Of a DNA stretch of 64,000 bases, positions 54,805 through 61,554 are shown in pieces; position 1 is the first letter of the stretch, and the number at the start of each line of letters is the position of its first letter. The stretch covers positions 193,065-257,064 of the forward strand of contig NZ_KE383905.1 of NCBI RefSeq assembly GCF_000422685.1, read 5' to 3'. A program made the position numbers and the translations under genes. The notes below the pieces were generated by a model. That model ran no database searches, was not told the DNA's origin, and saw nothing but the letters and a program-made list of their open reading frames with translations. This stretch comes from Flavobacterium gelidilacus DSM 15343. GTDB taxonomy: Bacteria > Bacteroidota > Bacteroidia > Flavobacteriales > Flavobacteriaceae.

Positions 54805-54830
54805 TCCGTGATAATCTGAGTAATCCGTGG
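54805..54830. repeat. Shortened spacer repeat before paaZ
   Basis: TCCGTGATAATC joined to TGAGTAATCCGTGG, the ends of the 38-base repeat with its middle missing. TTCGCGAATTCGCGGTTAAA follows at 54844-54863. Confidence 0.65.
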
Positions 54831-54867
54831 CAAAAAAATAATAATTCGCGAATTCGCGGTTAAATAA

Positions 54868-54894
54868 GTTCCGTAGGAACGATATATAGGTAAC
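54868..54894. repeat. 27-base element just before the paaZ start codon
   Basis: Starts GTTCCGTAGGAACG and ends ATATAGGTAAC, one base before the ATG; copy of 51681-51707. Confidence 0.75.
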
Positions 54895-54895
54895 T

Positions 54896-57394
54896 ATGAG
54901 CAAACTACAAAACTACATAAACGGAAGCTGGCAAGAAGGACAAGGAGAAGGAACTCCAATGTTCGACGCCATAACCGGAGAAATAATAGCGTTTTCTTCA
55001 ACAGAAGGATTAGATATTCCAAACGTTTTAGAATACGGAAGAACAAAAGGTGGCGAAAAACTTCGCAAAATGACTTTTCAAGAAAGAGGAAATATGATTA
55101 AATCATTAGCCTTGTATCTTACCAAAAAGAAAGAAGCTTTCTACGAATTGAGTTACCGAACAGGAGCAACAAGAATAGATAGTTGGATTGACATTGAAGG
55201 TGGATTCGGAAATCTTTTTGCCAATGCATCGTTACGTAAATTATTCCCAAACCAATCATTTGATGTAGAAGGTGATGCCATCGATTTATCAAAAGGCGGA
55301 CGATTTATGGCACATCATATTTTGGTTCCAAAAGAAGGAGTTGCAGTTCATATTAATGCATTCAACTTCCCAATTTGGGGAATGTTAGAAAAATGTGCTT
55401 GCAATTGGATGGCAGGAATGCCAGCAGTAGTTTTACCTGCACCACAAACTGCTTTCTTAACCGAAGCAGTTGTGAGAGAAATTATAGCCTCAAAAATATT
55501 ACCAGAAGGAGCTTTACAATTACTTTCAGGGAGAACAACTTCAATTTTAGACACTGTAAATTCACAAGATGTTGTAACGTTTACTGGTTCTGCACATACA
55601 GGAAAAATTCTAAAAAATAATCCAAGATTAGTCGAAGAATCTGTGCCATTCACAATGGAAGCCGATTCTTTAAATTGTTCAATTTTAGGAAAAGATGCAG
55701 TTCCAGGAACACCAGAATTTGATTTATTCGTAAGAGAAGTCAAAAACGAAATGACCGTAAAAGTCGGACAAAAATGTACGGCAATTCGAAGAGTTATCGT
55801 TCCAGAAGAATTAATAGATGATGTCCAAAAAGCATTGGCATCACAATTAGATAAAGTCACGATTGGTGATCCAAGATTAAAAGAAGTTCGAATGGGAGCT
55901 TTGGTAAACAAAACCCAAGTCGAAAGCGTAAAATCGCAAGTAAACAAAATCGCTCAAACAGCCCAAATGGTATACGGAAACTTTGATGAGGTTCAAGCCA
56001 TCGGAGCAAACGCTAAAAACGGTTCGTTCTTAAAACCGATTTTAATGCGAGAAAATAATCCGTTTACAAATACAGCTTGTCACGAAATAGAAGCATTCGG
56101 ACCAGTTTCAACGATTATGCCTTACAAAAATTTAGAAGACGCAATCACTTTATCTAAAATGGGTAAAGGTTCATTGGTTTCTTCCATTTTTACCAATGAT
56201 GATGTTATTGCAAGAAATTATGTTGTCGGAGCAGCATCACATCACGGTCGAATTTTAGTCGGAAATCGCGATATGGCAAAACAAAGTACAGGTCACGGTT
56301 CACCATTACCCATGTTGGTTCACGGTGGTCCAGGTCGTGCTGGTGGAGGAGAAGAAATGGGTGGTGTTCGAGGCATCAAGCATTACATGCAGCGTTGTGC
56401 CATTCAAGGTTCACCAACAACTTTAACCGAAATCACAGGAATTTATCAAGCAAATTCGGCTTATAAAGAGTCACCAGAACATCCTTTCAAATACCATTGG
56501 GAAGATATTCAACCAGGAATGTCGTTAAAAACACACAAACGAACATTTACAGATACAGATATCATCAATTTTGCCAATTTAACTTGGGATCATTTCTACG
56601 CACACACCGATATTACATCACTTGACGGAAGTATTTTCGAAAAAAGAACAGCTCACGGTTATTTCATTATTTCAGCTGCTGCAGGATTATTCGTTTACCC
56701 AAACAAAGGTCCAGTTGCCGCAAATTATGGTTTAGAAGATTGCCGTTTCTTACGTCCATTATATCACAACGATACAGTTTATGTACGTTTAACGTGTAAG
56801 CAAAAAGTCGATAGAGACGTAGCTTCAGCCGAACATCCAAGTGGAATTGTAAAATGGTTCGTTGAGGTTTTTGATGCTGAAGATGAATTAGTAGCAGTTG
56901 CAACAATTCTAACAATGGTTCAGAAAAAACAAGAAACATTTGTAGAAATGACAGATGAAAAAATCACTGAATGCCTAAACAAATTAACCGAAAATACTAA
57001 ACCAAAATGGGGAATTTTAACGCCTCAACATTTGTTGGAACATTTAGAACACGGTTATAAAATAATGTCAGGAGAAATTCAAGATTTTGAAATCGCAACA
57101 CCAGAAAAGATATTAGACAAAGTACATAATTCATTATATACTTACGATAAATTCCCAATGGGAACGTCTTTTCCAACGATGAAAAAAGGAGAAGTAGAAG
57201 TTTTAGTTCATCCCGATTTTGAAACAGCAAAAGCTAAGTTTTTCGAATCAAGAGAAGCTTATAAATTGTATTTCAAGGAAAATCCAGAGGCAAAAGTAAA
57301 AAACATGGTTTTCGGAATATTAAATAAATATGAAAATTATTTGCTTGAACGAAAGCATCTTAATCATCACTTCGAACAGTTCGATTTGATATAG
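54896..57394 (+). CDS. paaZ: Oxepin-CoA hydrolase / semialdehyde dehydrogenase PaaZ with C-terminal DUF1569 domain
   Basis: The 832-residue protein opens oxepin-CoA and oxidises the resulting aldehyde. The aldehyde dehydrogenase domain (about 1-510) has E255 and catalytic C294 (GQKCTAIRR). The MaoC-like hydratase domain (about 525-680) includes FANLTWDHFYAHTD and AHGYFIISAAAG. The known PaaZ of E. coli ends near 681; here about 145 more residues follow. They resemble a DinB/DUF1569 domain (ILTPQHLLEHLEHGYKIMSG, then NKYENYLLERKHLNHHFEQF). Its role is unknown; it is in frame without any break. Confidence 0.95.
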   Translation: MSKLQNYINGSWQEGQGEGTPMFDAITGEIIAFSSTEGLDIPNVLEYGRTKGGEKLRKMTFQERGNMIKSLALYLTKKKEAFYELSYRTGATRIDSWIDIEGGFGNLFANASLRKLFPNQSFDVEGDAIDLSKGGRFMAHHILVPKEGVAVHINAFNFPIWGMLEKCACNWMAGMPAVVLPAPQTAFLTEAVVREIIASKILPEGALQLLSGRTTSILDTVNSQDVVTFTGSAHTGKILKNNPRLVEESVPFTMEADSLNCSILGKDAVPGTPEFDLFVREVKNEMTVKVGQKCTAIRRVIVPEELIDDVQKALASQLDKVTIGDPRLKEVRMGALVNKTQVESVKSQVNKIAQTAQMVYGNFDEVQAIGANAKNGSFLKPILMRENNPFTNTACHEIEAFGPVSTIMPYKNLEDAITLSKMGKGSLVSSIFTNDDVIARNYVVGAASHHGRILVGNRDMAKQSTGHGSPLPMLVHGGPGRAGGGEEMGGVRGIKHYMQRCAIQGSPTTLTEITGIYQANSAYKESPEHPFKYHWEDIQPGMSLKTHKRTFTDTDIINFANLTWDHFYAHTDITSLDGSIFEKRTAHGYFIISAAAGLFVYPNKGPVAANYGLEDCRFLRPLYHNDTVYVRLTCKQKVDRDVASAEHPSGIVKWFVEVFDAEDELVAVATILTMVQKKQETFVEMTDEKITECLNKLTENTKPKWGILTPQHLLEHLEHGYKIMSGEIQDFEIATPEKILDKVHNSLYTYDKFPMGTSFPTMKKGEVEVLVHPDFETAKAKFFESREAYKLYFKENPEAKVKNMVFGILNKYENYLLERKHLNHHFEQFDLI

Positions 57395-57404
57395 TATAAT
57401 TAGA

Positions 57405-57489
57405 AGCTAATCCTGCTATTCGCTATATCTTTTCCTTTTTAAAGAAAAAAAGCAAAAGGATGCCGCTACTATCAGGGCTATGAATTTAG
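57405..57489. repeat. Diverged intergenic hairpin element after paaZ
   Basis: CCTGCTATTCGCTATATC, then a hairpin-prone CTTTTTAAAGAAAAAAAG core, then GGATGCCGCTACTATCAGGG and CTATGAATTT. The right block ATCAGGGCTA is shared with the 112-base copies. Confidence 0.6.
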
Positions 57490-57503
57490 AGTAAAAAAGA
57501 AAA

Positions 57504-57540
57504 TCCGCGATAATCAGTAAAATCTGTGTAATCCGCGTTC
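57504..57540. repeat. 38-base-type spacer repeat after paaZ
   Basis: TCCGCGATAATCAGTAAAAT to AATCCGCGTTC. It is followed by the CTnTGCGA unit at 57564-57588 and a run of TTGCG units reaching the next start codon. Confidence 0.75.
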
Positions 57541-57563
57541 AAAAAAAGAATAAAAAATAAAAG

Positions 57564-57588
57564 CTTTGCGCCTTAGCGTCTTTGCGAG
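57564..57588. repeat. CTnTGCGA-type 25-mer before the enoyl-CoA hydratase-like gene
   Basis: A 25-base unit (CTTTGCGCCTTAGCGTCTTT then GCGAG) related to those at 43395, 43459, 43880 and 50857. TTGCGAACCTTGCGTAAAAC and CACTTTGCGGTTAAAAAATA follow up to the ATG at 57652. Confidence 0.75.
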
Positions 57589-57651
57589 AAATAAAAATCA
57601 TTGCGAACCTTGCGTAAAACCTTGCGCACTTTGCGGTTAAAAAATAAAAAC

Positions 57652-58404
57652 ATGTCACAAGCATACGTAAAACAAGAAATAAAAAACAACATCGCCATAA
57701 TTGAGTTCTTTCATCCAGAACACAACTCATTGCCGAGCGATATATTAGCAAAATTAGCCAACACAATCACAGAAGTTGGAAACAACAATGAAGTAAAAGT
57801 AATCATCCTAAAAAGTGGCGGCGACAGAACTTTTTGTGCAGGAGCAAGTTTTCAAGAACTAATCTCAATCAATGATGCTTCAACAGGAAAAGTATTCTTT
57901 TCAGGATTTGCAAACGTAATCAATGCGATGCGCAAATGTCCAAAATTCATCATTGGAAGAGTACAAGGAAAAACCGTTGGAGGAGGAGTTGGAATTGCAG
58001 CAGCAACCGATTATTGTATGGCAACAAAATTTGCAGCCATAAAATTATCAGAACTAAATGTCGGAATCGGACCATTCGTAGTAGCACCAGCCATCGAAAG
58101 AAAAATGGGAGTTTCAGCAATGTCACAAATAGCAATTGATGCTAACACATTCTATGAAGCAAATTGGGCAAAAGAAAAAGGATTATTCGCAAATACATTT
58201 GAAAGTATCGAAGAATTAGATTCAGAAACTCAAAAATTCGCAGAGCATTTATGCACCTACAATCCAGAAGCGATGCAAGAAATGAAAAAAGTATTCTGGA
58301 GAGGAACAGAAGATTGGGATAACCTTTTAGCAGAAAGAGCAGCCATTAGTGGAAGATTAGTCTTGTCTGATTTTACAAAAGAAACGTTGAAGAAGTTCAA
58401 ATAG
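57652..58404 (+). CDS. Enoyl-CoA hydratase/isomerase-family protein (PaaF position)
   Basis: The 250-residue crotonase-fold protein from the ATG at 57652 (upstream codons lie in a repeat) has the oxyanion loop FCAGASFQEL and GGGVGIAAATDYCMATKFAA. Of the two catalytic Glu of enoyl-CoA hydratases, the second is present (E134 in KLSELNVGIG), but the first is G114. Its place between paaZ and paaY suggests the 2,3-dehydroadipyl-CoA hydratase PaaF, yet the missing Glu makes this uncertain; an isomerase or another reaction is possible. Confidence 0.75.
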   Translation: MSQAYVKQEIKNNIAIIEFFHPEHNSLPSDILAKLANTITEVGNNNEVKVIILKSGGDRTFCAGASFQELISINDASTGKVFFSGFANVINAMRKCPKFIIGRVQGKTVGGGVGIAAATDYCMATKFAAIKLSELNVGIGPFVVAPAIERKMGVSAMSQIAIDANTFYEANWAKEKGLFANTFESIEELDSETQKFAEHLCTYNPEAMQEMKKVFWRGTEDWDNLLAERAAISGRLVLSDFTKETLKKFK

Positions 58405-58446
58405 CTAATCACTAATCACTAATTACTCTTCACTAATCACTAAAAT

Positions 58447-59064
58447 ATGATTTACGAATTCAAAGGATTTATCCCAGTAATACACGAAAGTAGTTTCATT
58501 CATCCGCAAGCAGCAGTTACGGGTAATGTCATTATTGGAAAAAACGTATATGTTGGTCCAGGTGCAGCCATTCGTGGAGATTGGGGCGAAATTATTATTG
58601 AAGACGGTTGCAACGTACAAGAAAATTGTACTATTCATATGTTTCCAGGAAAATCAATGGTTTTGAAAGCTGGAGCACATATTGGTCACGGAGCTATAAT
58701 TCATGGAGCCAACATTGGAGCAAATTCAATGGTCGGAATGAACGCTGTAATTATGGATGACGTAAATGTTGGAGATGAATGTATTATTGGAGCATTAGCT
58801 TTCGTAAAAGCCGGAATGCAAATTCCGAACAGAAAGATTGTAGTTGGAAATCCAGCCACAATTATAAAAGACGTTTCCGATGAAATGATTGAATGGAAAA
58901 CAAAAGGAACTGCGTTGTATCAAAAACTTCCAGCAGAATGTTATGAAAGTTTAAAAGCAGTGGAACCTTTGCGAGAAATTCCAGCCAATCGTCCAACACA
59001 AGAAGCGTTTTACAAAACATTAGTAGAAACGTTGCACCGCAACGATTCAAAAAAACAGAATTAA
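58447..59064 (+). CDS. paaY: Gamma-carbonic-anhydrase-like thioesterase PaaY
   Basis: The 205-residue protein is a left-handed beta helix of hexapeptide repeats (GNVIIGKNVYVGPGAAIRGD, IGHGAIIHGANIGANSMVG) with the His residues of a trimer metal site and a C-terminal helix. PaaY removes CoA from inhibitory side products of the epoxidase path. The end of the gene holds CGTTGCACCGCAACG (59030-59044), which looks like the palindrome in the next spacer, so the repeat may have entered the coding end (LHRNDSKKQN). The start follows CACTAATCACTAAT repeats. Confidence 0.93.
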   Translation: MIYEFKGFIPVIHESSFIHPQAAVTGNVIIGKNVYVGPGAAIRGDWGEIIIEDGCNVQENCTIHMFPGKSMVLKAGAHIGHGAIIHGANIGANSMVGMNAVIMDDVNVGDECIIGALAFVKAGMQIPNRKIVVGNPATIIKDVSDEMIEWKTKGTALYQKLPAECYESLKAVEPLREIPANRPTQEAFYKTLVETLHRNDSKKQN

Positions 59065-59067
59065 AAA

Positions 59068-59088
59068 AGACGTTGCATTGCAACGTCT
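59068..59088. repeat. 21-base hairpin before the E2 gene
   Basis: AGACGTTGCA and TGCAACGTCT form a perfect 10-bp stem around one base, 13 bases before the E2 start codon. It has no T tract. Confidence 0.65.
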
Positions 59089-59101
59089 CAACAAAATAAA
59101 A

Positions 59102-60388
59102 ATGATAATAGAATTCAAAATGCCCAAAATGGGTGAAAGCATATCCGAAGCTACGATAATTTCCTGGTTGAAAAACGTAGGAGATTTTGTCGATGCAGAA
59201 GAAACTATTTTAGAAGTTGCAACCGATAAAGTGGATAGCGAAGTGCCTTCACCAGTTTCAGGAACTATAACCGAAATTCGTTTTCAAAAAGACGATGTTG
59301 TTGCTGTTGGAACAGTTTTAGCTTTAATTGATGCTGATGGAAAACAAAAATCTAAAAGCGAGAAACAAGAAGTTACGAATATTAAAGTTGAGGTACAACC
59401 AGAAGTTACAAAACAATCAAATACTGAGTTTAAGCAACTAAAAAGCAATCCAGATGCATTTCTTTCTCCATTGATTGTAAGTATTGCTCAAAAAGAAAAT
59501 CTTTCGTTAGAAGAAGTACAAAGTATTCCAGGTTCAGGAACAGATGGTCGAATTCAAAAAAGTGATGTTTTCAATTATTTAAAAAACAGAAAATATCCAC
59601 TCCAATCTAAACCAATAACTGACAACCGACAACCGACAACTTCATCCTATCCAAAACCTAAAATCAATTACGTTGAAGGAAAAGATAGTATTGTTGAAAT
59701 GGATCGTATGCGCAAAATGATTGCGGATCACATGGTTTATTCTAAACAAACCTCGCCTCACGTGACTTCTTATATCGAAGTTGATGTGACGAATTTGGTG
59801 AATTGGAGAAACGAAAACAAAAATAAGTTTCAAGAAAAGTATAACGAAAAACTAACGTTTACTCCAATTTTTATTGAAGCAGTGGCAAAAGCTGTTGAAG
59901 ATTTTCCTTTGATCAATGTTTCTGTCGATGAAAAAAACATAATCGTACATAAAGATATCAACATCGGAATGGCAACCGCATTACCATCAGGAAATTTAAT
60001 TGTTTCGGTAGTGAAAAATGCTAATGAAAAAAATGTCATTGAGATAGCTAAAGAAGTAAATAATTTAGCAGAAAGCGCAAGAAACAACAAACTAAAACCA
60101 GAACAAACGCAAGGAAGTACATTCACAATTTCAAACGTTGGAACTTTCGGAAGTTTAATGGGAACACCAATCATAAACCAACCTGAAGTTGCGATTTTAG
60201 CTTTGGGAATCATCAAAAAACGTCCAGAAGTTATCACATCTGAGAAGGGAGACGAAATTGCGATTAGAAGTATGATGTACCTTTCCTTGTCATTCGACCA
60301 TAGAGTGGTTGATGGGTTTTTAGGAGGTTCATTCTTGAGAAAAATCGGAGATTATTTAGAACAATTTGATACAAATACAACAATATAA
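59102..60388 (+). CDS. 2-oxo acid dehydrogenase E2 (dihydrolipoyl acyltransferase)
   Basis: The 428-residue protein from the ATG at 59102 has a lipoyl domain (K43 in EVATDKVDSEVP), a peripheral-subunit-binding domain (about 119-160, FLSPLIVSIAQKENLSLEEV), and a catalytic domain ending with SLSFDHRVVDGFLGG (His and Asp of the acyltransferase). With the E1 gene downstream and the aminotransferase between them, it fits the branched-chain keto acid dehydrogenase rather than pyruvate dehydrogenase; this is inferred from context. Confidence 0.9.
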   Translation: MIIEFKMPKMGESISEATIISWLKNVGDFVDAEETILEVATDKVDSEVPSPVSGTITEIRFQKDDVVAVGTVLALIDADGKQKSKSEKQEVTNIKVEVQPEVTKQSNTEFKQLKSNPDAFLSPLIVSIAQKENLSLEEVQSIPGSGTDGRIQKSDVFNYLKNRKYPLQSKPITDNRQPTTSSYPKPKINYVEGKDSIVEMDRMRKMIADHMVYSKQTSPHVTSYIEVDVTNLVNWRNENKNKFQEKYNEKLTFTPIFIEAVAKAVEDFPLINVSVDEKNIIVHKDINIGMATALPSGNLIVSVVKNANEKNVIEIAKEVNNLAESARNNKLKPEQTQGSTFTISNVGTFGSLMGTPIINQPEVAILALGIIKKRPEVITSEKGDEIAIRSMMYLSLSFDHRVVDGFLGGSFLRKIGDYLEQFDTNTTI

Positions 60389-60401
60389 ATTATAAGCTAA
60401 A

Positions 60402-61457
60402 ATGTCTTACAACATAAAAGTTACAAAAATTAAAGAATCAAAAGTCAGTAAAATTGATTTTGATAATATTACAATGGGTTTCAATTTTTCGGATCATATG
60501 TTTATTTGTGATTATGAAAATGGTGCATGGCAAAACCCAAGAATTGAACCTTTATCTTTAATTCCAACGCATCCAGCAGCAATGGCTTTGCATTACGGAC
60601 AAGCTATTTTTGAAGGAATGAAAGCTACTAAAGGTCAAGACGGAACACCTTTGTTATTTCGTCCTGATGAAAATGCTAAACGTTTAAATTTTAGTGCAGA
60701 CAGAATGGGAATGCCACAATTTCCAGAAGATTTATTTGTAGAAGCTTTAAAACAATTCACAGCTGTAGAAAAAGATTGGATTCCAACCAAAGAAGGAAGT
60801 GCTTTATATTTAAGGCCTTTCATGTACGCTGATGAACCTTTTATCGGAATGCGTGCGGCAACAAGTTTTAAATTTATCATTATGGGTTCACCAGCTGGAC
60901 CATTTTTCAGTAAAAAAATTAAATTATACGCTGAAAAGAAATACGTTCGTGCTGTAAATGGTGGAACAGGAGAAGCCAAAGCAGCAGGAAATTACGCAGC
61001 AGCTATTCGCCCAACTGAATTAGCAAAAGAAAAAGGATACGATCAAGTTTTATGGTTAGATTCACAAGATTTTGAATATATTCAAGAAGTTGGAACAATG
61101 AATATTTTCTTCAAAATTGATGGAAAATTCATTACACCAGATTTATCAGGTTCGATCTTAGCTGGAATCACAAGAATGAGTGTAATTACTTTGTTAAAAG
61201 ATAAAGGTTTTGAAGTAACTGAAAGACCAATCAAATTATCAGAAATCAAGGAAGCGTCATTAAATGGAACTTTAGAAGAAGCTTTCGGAGCAGGAACAGC
61301 AGTCGGAATCGCAATGATTGAAGAAATAGGAAACGAAGATTTTACTTTAAAATTACCCGCTGAAAATCCAGTTTCAAACATGATAAACGATACTTTAAAC
61401 GCAATTAAAGTTCAAAAAGAACAAGATAAATTCGGTTGGATTGTAGAAGCAAAATAA
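60402..61457 (+). CDS. ilvE: Branched-chain amino acid aminotransferase
   Basis: The 351-residue PLP enzyme of fold type IV converts Val, Leu and Ile to their keto acids. The PLP Lys is K193 in GEAKAAGNYAAA; other motifs are HYGQAIFEGMKA, LYLRPFMYADEP and EVGTMNIFFKIDG. It starts 13 bases after the E2 stop and precedes E1, so keto acids made here can pass to the dehydrogenase. The next spacer holds a long inverted repeat. Confidence 0.96.
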   Translation: MSYNIKVTKIKESKVSKIDFDNITMGFNFSDHMFICDYENGAWQNPRIEPLSLIPTHPAAMALHYGQAIFEGMKATKGQDGTPLLFRPDENAKRLNFSADRMGMPQFPEDLFVEALKQFTAVEKDWIPTKEGSALYLRPFMYADEPFIGMRAATSFKFIIMGSPAGPFFSKKIKLYAEKKYVRAVNGGTGEAKAAGNYAAAIRPTELAKEKGYDQVLWLDSQDFEYIQEVGTMNIFFKIDGKFITPDLSGSILAGITRMSVITLLKDKGFEVTERPIKLSEIKEASLNGTLEEAFGAGTAVGIAMIEEIGNEDFTLKLPAENPVSNMINDTLNAIKVQKEQDKFGWIVEAK

Positions 61458-61464
61458 AAATTCA

Positions 61465-61529
61465 GGAACACAGATTTAAGAAATTAGAGAAATTTTAAAA
61501 ATCTGTTTAATTTCTTAAATCTGTGTTCC
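61465..61529. repeat. 65-base inverted repeat between ilvE and E1
   Basis: Perfect 21-base arms, starting GGAACACAGATTTAAGAAAT and ending AATTTCTTAAATCTGTGTTC(C), enclose 23 bases. The arm end AAATCTGTGTTCC resembles the 38-base repeats. It lies 25 bases before the E1 start and 7 bases after the ilvE stop. Confidence 0.8.
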
Positions 61530-61554
61530 AAAAAAAATAGATTACACTGATAAG

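Noticed and set aside
55348..55947. 199-codon open frame on the minus strand inside paaZ
   Set aside because: It is opposite the conserved aldehyde dehydrogenase domain and has no motif of its own.
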